Below, piece by piece: positions 51,552 to 60,244 of a stretch of DNA of 64,000 bases; the stretch's first letter is position 1; each line of letters begins with the position of its first letter. The stretch comes from Coriobacteriia bacterium. GTDB lineage: Bacteria; Actinomycetota; Coriobacteriia; Anaerosomatales; SLCP01. The notes below the pieces were generated by a model. That model made no database searches. It was not told the DNA's origin and saw only the letters and a program-made list of their open reading frames with translations. The stretch lies in assembly GCA_030603745.1 (NCBI GenBank), contig JAUVXE010000001.1, positions 145,641-209,640 on the forward strand, in the 5' to 3' direction. The translations under genes were made by a program, and so were the position numbers.

Positions 51552-52474
51552 CAGTCCCTCCCTCCTACCAGTTCCACGAACACGTCCTCCAGGGTCGGCT
51601 CCTCATCGATCATGCGCACGAGGCCGAGGCCCTCACCTGCGACGATCGCGGGGATCGCGCGGCGCGCGGCGCCCATGTCGGTGGCGATGCAGCGCACGAC
51701 CCGCCCGTCCCGGTCGCACTCCATCGCCCACGGCTGCCCGGCGACCACGCTCAGAAGCCGCTCCGCCCCGGACTCGACCTCGATGAGCAGCCTGACCGCA
51801 TGCCCCTCCCGTTTCAGCTCCGTCATCGAGGCCTGGCGGACGACCCGTCCGTGGTCGAGGATCGCCACGGTGTCGCACACCCGCTCCACGTCGGTGAGGA
51901 TGTGGGTCGAGAAGAAGACGGTGGTGTTGCCGCGCAACGCCGCGATCATGTCGAGCACGTCCTTGCGCCCCATCGGGTCGAGCGCGCTCGTGGGCTCGTC
52001 GAGCATGAGCAGCTTCGGGGCGTTGATCAGCGCCTGGGCGACACCGAGACGCTGCTTCATCCCCCGCGAGAACCCGCCCACCTTCTGCTTCACGCCGGCG
52101 AGCCCGGCCATGTCGAGCAGCGACGCCACGCGATCGTCGAGCACGCTCCCCGTCACGCCGTGGAGCCGGCCCGCGAAACGCAGGAACTCCTCGGCCGTCA
52201 TCCAGGGGTAGTAGCCGGGGACGTCTGGCAGGTACCCGATGACCGAGCGCACGTCGTTGGTGGCGCTCACCACGTCGTGCCCGAACACGGTCGCGCCCCC
52301 CGCGGTCGGGCGCGCCATACCGGTGAGTATCCGAAGCGCGGTCGTCTTGCCCGCGCCGTTCGGGCCGAGGAACCCGAACACGGAGCCCTCCGGGACGGTG
52401 AGGTCGACCCCGCCGAGCGCGGTCGTCTGCCCGTAGACCTTCGTGAGCCCCCGGATCTCGATGGCCGGGTTCAT
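51551..52474 (-). CDS. ABC transporter ATP-binding protein
   Basis: This 307-aa ATPase has Walker A GPNGAGKTT, the signature FSRGMKQRLGVAQALI, Walker B LLMLDEPTSALDP and the His switch (STHIL). A C-terminal extension (about 220-307) is of the CcmA/BcrA type. The start ATG 52474 overlaps the PLDc_N protein stop by ATGA. A longer frame to 52654 lies inside that gene and is rejected. Confidence 0.92.
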   Translation of the reverse strand: MNPAIEIRGLTKVYGQTTALGGVDLTVPEGSVFGFLGPNGAGKTTALRILTGMARPTAGGATVFGHDVVSATNDVRSVIGYLPDVPGYYPWMTAEEFLRFAGRLHGVTGSVLDDRVASLLDMAGLAGVKQKVGGFSRGMKQRLGVAQALINAPKLLMLDEPTSALDPMGRKDVLDMIAALRGNTTVFFSTHILTDVERVCDTVAILDHGRVVRQASMTELKREGHAVRLLIEVESGAERLLSVVAGQPWAMECDRDGRVVRCIATDMGAARRAIPAIVAGEGLGLVRMIDEEPTLEDVFVELVGGRD

Positions 52475-52797
52475 CGGTCCTCGCCCCCGCCGTAGAGCGT
52501 GTCGACGGCACGGCGGGTACGGTCCCCGTTCGACCCGGCCGCCGGGCCGGTCGTGACGTCCACCTCCTCGGGCACGGTACGCCCGATCGCGAGGTAGAGC
52601 AGCGGGCCGATGAACGAGTTGCCGAGGAAGATGATGACGACGGCCCACACCCACTTCTTGTCGAAGCGCACGCGGGGCCTACGCGCGAGGTCCACGAGCG
52701 CCCACACCGTCACCAGCAGCTGTACGACGAGCAGTCCGAACAGCCCCCAGACCACACCCGTTCCCACGCCGAGCTCGGTGGCGATCGTCTCGATCAT
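52471..52797 (-). CDS. PLDc_N-domain small membrane protein
   Basis: This 108-aa protein has two membrane helices (VVWGLFGLLVVQLLVTVWAL and WVWAVVIIFLGNSFIGPLLYL) with the family-typical RRPRVRFDKKWVWAVVII around. This is the N-terminal module of some phospholipase D-like proteins, here alone. The ATG 52797 is chosen because AAGGAGG sits 8 bases upstream; the longer frame to 52818 uses that site as codons. It is the first gene of the ABC-2 operon. Confidence 0.85.
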   Translation of the reverse strand: MIETIATELGVGTGVVWGLFGLLVVQLLVTVWALVDLARRPRVRFDKKWVWAVVIIFLGNSFIGPLLYLAIGRTVPEEVDVTTGPAAGSNGDRTRRAVDTLYGGGEDR

Positions 52798-52914
52798 GGT
52801 CGTTCCCTCCTTCTTCATCCGATGCGTGTCTCCAGGCAGCCACCGGTCGCCGGCCGCCGCATATCGCTTCCCTGACCATCATGTCCGACGTATCGAACGA
52901 TCGGCTTGAGCAGC

Positions 52915-52975
52915 CCTGAACAGTTCCTGAACAGTGGGCGAAGCACCCCGGACGCCGGGGGCGATGCGTTAGAAT
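52915..52975 (+). promoter_or_regulatory. Direct repeats and -10 before the response regulator
   Basis: CCTGAACAGT occurs twice (52915-52924 and 52926-52935), 11 bases apart, which is the spacing of OmpR-family response-regulator sites. TAGAAT (52970-52975) is a fair -10; no -35 is seen, as expected for an activated promoter. The gene is the first of a regulator-kinase-exporter operon, so autoregulation is likely. Confidence 0.6.
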
Positions 52976-53023
52976 CGAGCTCGTCCGGCCGATCGCCGGG
53001 CGGGACGTACGTGGGGAGGTCCG

Positions 53024-53776
53024 TTGACCAGACGAGTGCTCGCAGTCGATGACGATCCTTCGATCCTCGAGGTCGTGAGACTCAATCTCGCCGCCGAGGG
53101 CTTCGAGGTCGACACCGCTTCCGACGGGGCCGGCGCGTTCGCGGCGTTCAGCCCGGGCACGCACGTCCTCGTCATCCTCGACGTGATGCTCCCGGACACC
53201 GACGGGTTCGAGATCGCGCGGAGGATCCGCGCGGAGTCCGACGTCCCCGTCATGATGCTCTCGGCCAAAGACACCGATGTCGACAAGGCGGTCGGCCTCG
53301 GCGTGGGTGCGGACGACTACCTCACCAAGCCGTTCTCCCCCATCGAGCTGATCGCCCGCGTGAAGGCGCATGTCAGACGCTACGAACGCGAACGCTCCGC
53401 ACGGACGGAAGGCGGAGGCCCGGCGGAGGCGGGAGCCTCGCCGGCCCACGACATCGTCTCCGCCGGACCAGTCGAGCTCGATCTGACCGCCCGCACCGCC
53501 ACGGTCCGGGGAGCAGCGGTCGAGCTGACCGCCAAGGAGTTCGACCTCCTCGGCCTGCTCGCGGCGCACGCGGGGCGTGCCTACACCAAAGAGCAGCTCT
53601 ACGCCGCGGTCTGGGGCGAGCATTGGGGCGGTGACTACTCGACCGTGCAGGTCCACGTGCGACGCCTGCGCGCCAAGATCGAACTCGACCCCGGCGATCC
53701 GCGCCTCATCAAGACGGTGTGGGGCATCGGGTACCGCTTCGACGCGGTCGAACGCACGGAGGGCGGCTCCGCGTGA
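53024..53776 (+). CDS. OmpR-family response regulator
   Basis: This 250-aa regulator has a receiver domain with VDDDPS (Asp9-11), the phosphorylation Asp53 in ILDVMLPDTDG and Lys102 in YLTKPFSP. A C-terminal winged helix follows (about 155-245) with ELTAKEFDLLGLLAAHAG and VQVHVRRLRAKIE. It starts at TTG 53024, behind GGGAGGT. It is followed by the kinase with a GTGA overlap and an ABC-2 exporter, a layout often seen for antibiotic- or stress-responsive systems. Confidence 0.93.
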   Translation: MTRRVLAVDDDPSILEVVRLNLAAEGFEVDTASDGAGAFAAFSPGTHVLVILDVMLPDTDGFEIARRIRAESDVPVMMLSAKDTDVDKAVGLGVGADDYLTKPFSPIELIARVKAHVRRYERERSARTEGGGPAEAGASPAHDIVSAGPVELDLTARTATVRGAAVELTAKEFDLLGLLAAHAGRAYTKEQLYAAVWGEHWGGDYSTVQVHVRRLRAKIELDPGDPRLIKTVWGIGYRFDAVERTEGGSA

Positions 53777-54699
53777 CGCTCCAGGGCGCACTCCTGTGGC
53801 TCGTCGCCTCCCTGGCGGTCGCGCTCGCCATCGGCGGCGTGACCGGCGGCATCGCCGCGTGGCGCCAGCAGCGCTCCCTCAGGCGCATCTCCGAGGGACT
53901 CGCCGACCTTCTCGGCGGGCATGACGCGCGCCGCATCGTGGTGCCGGAGGGCGGACTCGCCGGTCGCATCGCCGACGACGTCAACGAGCTCGCCGAGCGG
54001 TTCCGCGTCGAGCGCGACGCCCGCGCCTCGCGTGAGGAGGCGCACCGTCGCCTGCTCGCCAACATCTCGCACGACCTGCGCACGCCGCTCACCGCGATCG
54101 CCGGCTACGCCGACGCGCTCGCGCGCGGCCTCGGCGACGATCCCGAGCGCTACCTCGCGGTGCTCAGTGCCAAGACCGCCGAGCTCTCCCGCCTCACCGA
54201 CGACCTGTTCTACCTCACCCGGATGGACGCCGGGGACATCTCGCTCGAGCGCGCGCCGATCGACCTGGCCGAGGAGGTCGCGGCCGCGCTGCTCGTCTAC
54301 GAGGCGGAGCTCGAGGCGAGCGGCGCCGAGGTGACCGTATCGCTTCCCGACGAGCGGTGTCTCGTGCTCGGCGATGCGCTGGCCACGAGGCGCGTGGTGG
54401 GCAACCTGATCTCGAACAGCCTACGGCACGCCGCGGGCATGCGCTCGTTCGCGGTGACGGTCTCGAGGAGTCCGGGCGACGGATGTCGCGTCGAGATCGC
54501 CGACGACGGCTCAGGGTTCTCCTCGGCACCGGAGCGGCTCTTCGAACGCGGCGCGACCGAGGGCGGCGGGACCGGCCTCGGGCTCGCGATCGCGTCTGGT
54601 CTCGCGACACGCATGGGCGGCACGCTGCGCGCCGCAAGCGAGCCGGGTGTGCGGACCGCGTTCACCCTCGAACTCCCGGGGGCGGGGCGCGATGCCTGA
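53773..54699 (+). CDS. Sensor histidine kinase
   Basis: This 308-aa kinase has one N-terminal membrane helix (LLWLVASLAVALAIGGVTGG), a short HAMP-like linker, the phospho-acceptor His100 in NISHDLRTPLTAIAGY, and an ATPase domain with NLISNSLRHA, ADDGSGF and GGTGLGLAIA. It lacks an extracellular sensing loop, so it belongs to the small intramembrane-sensing type usually paired with ABC transporters. The start is GTG 53773 (GTGA overlap with the regulator). The end overlaps the ATPase gene by 8 bases. Confidence 0.93.
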   Translation: MTLQGALLWLVASLAVALAIGGVTGGIAAWRQQRSLRRISEGLADLLGGHDARRIVVPEGGLAGRIADDVNELAERFRVERDARASREEAHRRLLANISHDLRTPLTAIAGYADALARGLGDDPERYLAVLSAKTAELSRLTDDLFYLTRMDAGDISLERAPIDLAEEVAAALLVYEAELEASGAEVTVSLPDERCLVLGDALATRRVVGNLISNSLRHAAGMRSFAVTVSRSPGDGCRVEIADDGSGFSSAPERLFERGATEGGGTGLGLAIASGLATRMGGTLRAASEPGVRTAFTLELPGAGRDA

Positions 54700-55657
54700 G
54701 ACCATCATCACGACCCGCGGGCTCACGAAACGGTTCGGATCCTCGCTCGCCGTCGACAGTCTCGACCTCAACGTGAGACGCGGCGAGGTCTACGGTTTCC
54801 TCGGCAGGAACGGCGCGGGCAAGACGACGACCATCCGCCTCATCCTCGGTCTTCTCTTCCCCTCGGCGGGCGAGGTCGAGATCTTCGGTCAGCCGGTACG
54901 TCCAGGGCGGACACGGGGTTTCGAGCGGATCGGCTCGCTCGTCGAGGCGCCGGCGGCGTACGAGAACCTGACCGTCAGGGAGAACCTGAGCATACGGGCG
55001 CGCCTGATCGGCCTGCGCGGGCGCGCAGAGGTCGACGCGGCCATCGAGCTGCTCACCCTCGGCTCCGTCGCCGACACGCAAGCGGGCCGGCTCTCGAGCG
55101 GCGCGATGCAGCGGCTCGCGCTCGCGGGGGCACTGCTCCACCGGCCCGAGGTACTCATCCTCGACGAGCCCGCGACCGCGCTCGATCCCGCGGGCATCCG
55201 CGAACTGCGCGAGCTGCTGCGCCACCTCTCCGAGGAGCGTGGGGTCACCGTGTTCATGTCGAGCCACATCCTCGCCGAGGTCGAGCAGCTCGCGGGTCGC
55301 ATCGGGATCGTGCACCACGGCCGCCTCGTCGAGGAGATCGACATGGCCGAGGTCCGGGCGCAGAACCGCACCCATCTTGAAGTCCGGGTGTCGGACTCGG
55401 CGAAAGCCGCGTGGGTGCTCGAGGAGCGCCTCTCGATCCACGACTACCAGGTGGGGATCGGCGGGGTGCTGCGGATCTACTCCCACCTCGACCGTCCCGC
55501 CGAGGTGAACCGCGCGCTGATGGACGCCGATGTCGCGGTCAGCCGACTGGCGCTCGCGGAAGACCAGCTCGAAGACCGCTTCCTGCGACTCACGAGCGAC
55601 GAGCCGGCCTCGCAGGCTGACGGCTCGCAGCCGCACGATCCGAAGGTGGGCGACTGA
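54692..55657 (+). CDS. ABC transporter ATP-binding protein (bacitracin-type)
   Basis: This 321-aa ATPase has Walker A GRNGAGKTT, the signature LSSGAMQRLALAGALL (with Ala for the last Gly), Walker B LILDEPATALDP and a C-terminal extension. It begins within the kinase gene (ATG 54692). The permease starts in its stop codon (TGATG). Regulation by the upstream two-component pair is likely. Confidence 0.92.
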   Translation: MPETIITTRGLTKRFGSSLAVDSLDLNVRRGEVYGFLGRNGAGKTTTIRLILGLLFPSAGEVEIFGQPVRPGRTRGFERIGSLVEAPAAYENLTVRENLSIRARLIGLRGRAEVDAAIELLTLGSVADTQAGRLSSGAMQRLALAGALLHRPEVLILDEPATALDPAGIRELRELLRHLSEERGVTVFMSSHILAEVEQLAGRIGIVHHGRLVEEIDMAEVRAQNRTHLEVRVSDSAKAAWVLEERLSIHDYQVGIGGVLRIYSHLDRPAEVNRALMDADVAVSRLALAEDQLEDRFLRLTSDEPASQADGSQPHDPKVGD

Positions 55658-56442
55658 TGGGAAGGGCACTCGTCGCCGAGATCATCAAGCTGCGCCGCTC
55701 GCGGCTCACCTGGATCGCCGCCCTCGTCCTGATCGCCGCCCCCGCGCTCGCGGCGACCGTGGTCTCGGCCATGAGCGACCCTGCGCGCGCCGAGGCGTTG
55801 GGGCTGACCCCTGAGATCATGCGCGACCTCGGTGAGCCGGGCTGGACCATGATGTACCAGGCGGTGGCCGAGATCCTCGCGGGCGGGTTCGGCACGATCC
55901 TCTTCCCCATCCTCGCCGCGAGCCTCTTCGTCCGTGAGTATGCGAGCGGCACGATCAAGGTGATGCTCACGCTGCCCGTGCGGCGCGCGGACTTCGTCAT
56001 CGCCAAGTTCGTGACGCTCGCCGGTTGGGTCGGCCTGCTCATGGCCTATCTCTACGCCATCTCGACGGTGCTGCTACTCGTGGTGGGGCGCCTTGGCGCC
56101 CCGACCGCCGGCGAGGCCCTCGGCGGGGCGCTCCTCTTCGCGCAGGTCGGCGTGCTCATCTACCTCGGCCTGAGCGTGCCATGCCTGCTCGCGACCTTCG
56201 GCAGGGGCTATCTGCCGCCGATGGTGTTCGTGGGGGTGGCCGCCGTCCTCGGCGTCGCGCTCGCGGGCTCACCGCTCGCGGCCTCGCTCGTGTGGCTCAT
56301 GCCCTCTACCCACGCCGCGGCGATCTCGGTCGGCGACCCCTCGCCGCTCACGCCGCTCAGCTGGGCGATCGCGGTACTCACCTTCACCGCCGGCGCGGTC
56401 GCGACCTGGGCGCGGGTGCGCTTCTTCGACGCCCCGCGCTAG
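55657..56442 (+). CDS. ABC-2 type permease of the two-component operon
   Basis: This 261-aa protein has six helices, with an amphipathic start (VAEIIKLRRSRLTWIAALVL) that is typical of ABC-2 permeases for antimicrobial or lipid export. It is the last gene of the RR-HK-ABC operon. A 222-base gap follows in which I see no gene. Confidence 0.88.
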   Translation: MGRALVAEIIKLRRSRLTWIAALVLIAAPALAATVVSAMSDPARAEALGLTPEIMRDLGEPGWTMMYQAVAEILAGGFGTILFPILAASLFVREYASGTIKVMLTLPVRRADFVIAKFVTLAGWVGLLMAYLYAISTVLLLVVGRLGAPTAGEALGGALLFAQVGVLIYLGLSVPCLLATFGRGYLPPMVFVGVAAVLGVALAGSPLAASLVWLMPSTHAAAISVGDPSPLTPLSWAIAVLTFTAGAVATWARVRFFDAPR

Positions 56443-56664
56443 ACTGACGATCCGGGCAGCCGAGCGACCCCACGCCGTTCAGGCACGCCGAGCTACCCTG
56501 TTGCGCGTTCGCGTGTCGTCCGGGGTTCGGTTTCGTCCCCGCGGACGCTGGGAATAGACGCGCATACGGGTGTGTCGGCCCCATCAGCTCCGGGCCACTG
56601 CCGGCGGACGCACGCGCGTGACGGCGGAGGGCCGACGGCCCCGCTGACGCGAGGGGTGAGCGAC

Positions 56665-56949
56665 ATGATGACCGGATATGGAACGGGCCCCGGCTTCCCG
56701 ATGATGGGCGGATGGTTCGGCGGTGCGCTCATGCTGCTCTTCTGGCTACTGGTCATCGCCGGGCTGGTGTTGCTGGTGGTCTGGGTCGTACGTGCCACCG
56801 GGCCGGGCACTCACGCAGACGGCGGCCGTCCCGCATCTCCTCCCGCTCCGCCCGCCGACGACGCAGTCTCGATCGCCCGCAGACGCCTCGCCTCCGGTGA
56901 GATCACGACCGAGGAGTACGAGACGCTCGTGCGCGTCCTGGGCGGATAG
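56665..56949 (+). CDS. SHOCT-domain membrane protein
   Basis: This 94-aa protein has a Gly/Met-rich start (MMTGYGTGPGFPMMGG), one membrane helix (LMLLFWLLVIAGLVLLVVWV) and a C-terminal SHOCT domain (ARRRLASGEITTEEYETL). ATG 56665 is chosen behind GAGGGGTGAG; longer frames to 56572 lack a site. It precedes a DUF305 gene by 23 bases. The Met-rich N-terminus recalls copper-related small proteins, but this is not proved. Confidence 0.82.
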   Translation: MMTGYGTGPGFPMMGGWFGGALMLLFWLLVIAGLVLLVVWVVRATGPGTHADGGRPASPPAPPADDAVSIARRRLASGEITTEEYETLVRVLGG

Positions 56950-56972
56950 CGCCGCGATCGGGGTGATCCCAG

Positions 56973-57563
56973 ATGAGTCGACGGACGAACCTCCTGCTCG
57001 CCATCGCCTTCCTGGCCGTGGGCCTGGTTGGACTCGGGACCTTGTCGACCGGATGGTCGCCCCGGGCTGACCGACCGGGCCCTGGCATGGGGATGACGGG
57101 TGATGTCGACGCGCTCTTCATCGAGCAGATGATCCCTCACCATGAGGAAGCGATCGCGATGGCCGACCTCGCCATCGAGCGTGCCCAGCGTCCTGAGATC
57201 AGAGAGCTGGCCACCGACATCAAGCGTGTCCAGAGCGCCGAGATCGAACAGATGCGCACCTGGTACCGCGAGCGGTATGGCGAGGACGTCCCCCTTCCCC
57301 GTTTCGGCCCAGGCATGATGGGCGGCATGATGGTCCGCTCGTTCGACCCTTCCGGGCTCGGCCGCGGCGGCGCGTTCGACCGTCGCTTCATCGAGCAGAT
57401 GGTCCCGCACCACCGGATGGGCATCATGATGGCGCGAATGGCGGGGACGACCACGCGCAGGGTCGAGATCGCGGCGTTGACCGAGTCGATGATCGACACG
57501 CAGAGCAGCGAGATCACCGAGATGCTGACGTGGTACGAGGACTGGTACGGCACCGGACGCTGA
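56973..57563 (+). CDS. DUF305 protein with two repeats
   Basis: This 196-aa exported protein has an N-terminal membrane/signal helix and two DUF305 units: FIEQMIPHHEEAIAMADLAI and FIEQMVPHHRMGIMMARMAG. The paired His of PHH and the many Met (FGPGMMGGMMV) fit a copper-binding role like that of CopM. GGGGTG lies before the ATG. It is probably co-transcribed with the SHOCT gene. Confidence 0.87.
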   Translation: MSRRTNLLLAIAFLAVGLVGLGTLSTGWSPRADRPGPGMGMTGDVDALFIEQMIPHHEEAIAMADLAIERAQRPEIRELATDIKRVQSAEIEQMRTWYRERYGEDVPLPRFGPGMMGGMMVRSFDPSGLGRGGAFDRRFIEQMVPHHRMGIMMARMAGTTTRRVEIAALTESMIDTQSSEITEMLTWYEDWYGTGR

Positions 57564-57596
57564 CCATGCCGAACGCAGGCGGCCCTCCGGCCCCGG

Positions 57597-58751
57597 CTAC
57601 CGGGGCGATGCCCCCGCCGCGACCCGCTCGAACTCCTCGGCGTATCGCGGCGCGAGCCGTTCGAAGGTGAACCGCTCCGCGATCTCGCGCGCCGCGCCCG
57701 GCGCCGGCGGGTCGAGCACGAGCGAACGGAGCCTCGCGACGAGCGCGTCGTGATGTCCGTAGCGGAACCCGGCCGGATAAAGCTCCGGGTAGGCCAGCCG
57801 GTCCGGGACGAGCGGGTAGGCGCCGCAGTAGCACGCCTCGACCATGGCCAGGCCGAAGAACTCGTTGACCGCCGTCGAGACCGCGATGTCCGCCGAGGAG
57901 AGCAGGGTCGCGTACTCCCCGCGCGATCCGGGCTCCCCCACGTGCACGAGGCGGTCTCCGAGGCTGCCGGCAGCATGCTGCATCCCGTCGGCCGTCTCGC
58001 GGAACGCCTGGCCGGCGACGGCCACCTCGAAGGCGAGTCCCTCGGCGGCGAGCGTGGCGACGGCGGAGAAGAACGCGTCGGGATCCTTGTCGTGCTCCCA
58101 CCGGTGGGGCCAGACGATCCGCGGGCGCGCGCCGCGCATCGGAGGCGCGGCGCGGTCGAACGGCGCGGGGTCGAACGGCGGCGCGAGCACGGCCGACCTC
58201 GCGGCGACGAGCTCGCCCACGCCGCGGGGGTGGTGGTCGGGGAAGCGCCTGAGGAACGGGCCCGTCTCACTCACGAACCGCTCGAGGTTCCACGCCGTGT
58301 TGAAGAGGCACCGGTCGGCCGCGAGCGCGCTCGTGACGTTGGTGAGCGGGAACTGGTAGTCCCACTCGGCCTCGTGGCGGTTCGGGTAGACGAGCTGGTT
58401 CTCGTGGAAGTAGACGATGGCCGGTACCGCTGCGAGCTCCGCTCCGGCGAGCCCCTTGAACTCGGCGAGGTTCACGAAGGTCGACGCGAACACGAGGTCG
58501 AAGGCCGGACCGGCGCCGCCGCCCGCGCGCCACACGTCTGCGCGGGCGCGCGCCTCGGCGGCCATGGTGATCGCGGCACCGCGCATCCGCCACTTCCACT
58601 TGCGGGGCGGCAGGGTGAGCAGCGTCCACTCGGCGTCGACGTGCGCGACGAGCCCGTCGAGCACCGCCCGGTGCGAACCGCCGTAGTAGGGCTCGAGGGC
58701 GAGGATCCGCAGCGGGCGCCCGTCGGGGTGGCGGCACGCGACTCCGCCCAT
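57597..58751 (-). CDS. tRNA-queuosine alpha-mannosyltransferase homologue (QTMAN/GTDC1, DUF3524)
   Basis: This 384-aa glycosyltransferase has EPYYGGSHRAVLDGL, LTLPPRKWKWRMRGAA, YFHENQLVYP, FPDHHP, IVWPHRWEHDKDPDAFF and NEFFGLAMVEACYCGAYPLV. Each matches the human GTDC1 (QTMAN) protein that adds mannose to queuosine in tRNA-Asp. Bacterial members of this family are not well studied. Here the ATG overlaps the stop of thiI (TGATG), another tRNA-modification gene, which supports a tRNA role. No tgt or queuosine synthesis gene is in the window, so the substrate is inferred. Confidence 0.82.
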   Translation of the reverse strand: MGGVACRHPDGRPLRILALEPYYGGSHRAVLDGLVAHVDAEWTLLTLPPRKWKWRMRGAAITMAAEARARADVWRAGGGAGPAFDLVFASTFVNLAEFKGLAGAELAAVPAIVYFHENQLVYPNRHEAEWDYQFPLTNVTSALAADRCLFNTAWNLERFVSETGPFLRRFPDHHPRGVGELVAARSAVLAPPFDPAPFDRAAPPMRGARPRIVWPHRWEHDKDPDAFFSAVATLAAEGLAFEVAVAGQAFRETADGMQHAAGSLGDRLVHVGEPGSRGEYATLLSSADIAVSTAVNEFFGLAMVEACYCGAYPLVPDRLAYPELYPAGFRYGHHDALVARLRSLVLDPPAPGAAREIAERFTFERLAPRYAEEFERVAAGASPR

Positions 58752-59977
58752 CAGCGCGGCTCCGCCGCCGCCGTGACCCCCTCGGGGAGCCGCTTCGGTC
58801 CCCGGTAGGCCGGCGAGCCGAAGTCGCGATAGACCGCCGATGAGACCGCCTCGGCGACCATGCGCTCGATGTCGAGGCCCTCCTCGGCCGCGCGGACCTC
58901 GGCGACGGTGGCGCGCGTGGCGGGGGTCCTCGGCATGAAGAGCGTGCAGCAGTCGGTGTGGTCGACGGTCGAGAGCTCGAAGGTCCCGATGCGGCGGGCG
59001 TCGGCGATGATCTCGACCTTGTCGCTGCCGCTCAGCGGGCGCAGCACCGGCAGCGTCGCGGCATCGTCGACCGCCGCCATGTTGTCGAGCGTCTGGGAGG
59101 CCACCTGGCCGAGGCTCTCACCGGTCACGAGCGCCTTGGCGCCCTCGAGCGCGGCGAACCGCTCGGCGACGCGTATCATGAGCCGCCGGTAGAGCAGGAC
59201 CCGCAGGTCGGGAGGGGCGGCGAGCGAGATCTCGCGCTGCAGGTCGCCGAAGGGCACGGTGTAGATCCGGCCGATGCCGCCGGAGCGCCCGAGCACCTCG
59301 CCGAGTTCGGTCACGAGCCGCTCCGAGCGGTCGTCGGTCTGCGGACGGCCCGAGAAGTGCACGCCCACGACGACCGCGCCCCGCTTCATGATCCGCCACG
59401 TCGCGACCGGCGAGTCGATGCCGGCGGAGAGCAGGGAGACCACGGTGCCGGCCGTACCCACGGGCAGGCCGCCGACGCCGGGGAACTTGCGGGAGAACAG
59501 GTACGCCTCGCCCTGCACGACCTCGACGTGACAGCGGACGTCCGGATCGCCGAGGTCGACGCTGAGTCCCGTGGCGTCCACGACGTGCTGACCGATGCGC
59601 CGGTTCATCTCCATCGAGCTGACCGGATGGTCGGTGTTCGAGCGGCGCGCCTCGATCGCGAACGTCTTCGCGTCGGGGACCTCCGCGAGGGCGAGGAGGG
59701 CCGCGGCGTGCATGTCGTGCTCGTCGCGAGAGGTGATGTAGACGGGCGCCGCATACGAGACGCCGGGGATCGCCGCGACGGTCCGGCACACCTCGTCGAT
59801 GCGTGAGTGGTCGGTCACGCGCACGAGCAACCGGCTCGAGATACGTTCCACGCGCTCGACGGGCATCCCTGCGAGGGCCGCCTCGAGGTTGTCGCGAAGG
59901 CGGCGCTCGAAGACCGAGCGGTTGCGCCCCTTCAGGCCGATCTCATGGTAGTGGACGAGTGCGCCGCGCTCGAACAT
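58751..59977 (-). CDS. thiI: tRNA 4-thiouridine synthetase
   Basis: This 408-aa enzyme adds sulfur to U8 of tRNA and often helps make thiamine thiazole. It has a ferredoxin-like start (GALVHYHEIGLKGRNRSVFE), a THUMP domain (about 60-165) and an adenylation domain with the PP-loop SAGIDSPVATW, ALVTGESLGQVASQT and TDCCTLFMPRTPATRA. The C-terminal rhodanese domain of the E. coli form is absent, as in many Gram-positives. The start ATG 59977 is chosen; the longer frame to 60046 overlaps rpoZ. It is between rpoZ and the mannosyltransferase homologue. Confidence 0.94.
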   Translation of the reverse strand: MFERGALVHYHEIGLKGRNRSVFERRLRDNLEAALAGMPVERVERISSRLLVRVTDHSRIDEVCRTVAAIPGVSYAAPVYITSRDEHDMHAAALLALAEVPDAKTFAIEARRSNTDHPVSSMEMNRRIGQHVVDATGLSVDLGDPDVRCHVEVVQGEAYLFSRKFPGVGGLPVGTAGTVVSLLSAGIDSPVATWRIMKRGAVVVGVHFSGRPQTDDRSERLVTELGEVLGRSGGIGRIYTVPFGDLQREISLAAPPDLRVLLYRRLMIRVAERFAALEGAKALVTGESLGQVASQTLDNMAAVDDAATLPVLRPLSGSDKVEIIADARRIGTFELSTVDHTDCCTLFMPRTPATRATVAEVRAAEEGLDIERMVAEAVSSAVYRDFGSPAYRGPKRLPEGVTAAAEPR

Positions 59978-59987
59978 GGCGCGGCCG

Positions 59988-60236
59988 CTACTTGTAGCTG
60001 TCCTTGACCCGCTCGTAGCCCACGTCGCCCGAGGCGATCTCCTCAAGGGCGAGGGTGAGCGGCTTGGTGCTCGTCAGGCTCGAGATCTGCGACGGCGCCA
60101 TCGTCAGCAGGGCCTGGTCGCGCACGCCACGGAGCATGTCGTTGATCTGTCGCGCACGGCGCGCCGAGAGGATGCAGAGCGTGTACTTCGAGTCGACCTT
60201 GGAGAGCAGGGTATCGATCTCAGGCTGGATGACCAT
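59988..60236 (-). CDS. rpoZ: DNA-directed RNA polymerase omega subunit
   Basis: This 82-aa subunit has the typical IDTLLSKVDSKYTLCILSAR and KPLTLALEEIASGDV. It helps assemble RNA polymerase. The usual gmk-rpoZ order is kept, with 8 bases between the genes. The ATG is at 60236. Confidence 0.95.
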   Translation of the reverse strand: MVIQPEIDTLLSKVDSKYTLCILSARRARQINDMLRGVRDQALLTMAPSQISSLTSTKPLTLALEEIASGDVGYERVKDSYK

Positions 60237-60244
60237 GTGGGCTA

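Noticed and set aside
56443..56664. Possible gene in the gap before the SHOCT protein
   Set aside because: Only an Arg/Pro-rich extension without ribosome-binding site is seen; no conserved protein pattern.
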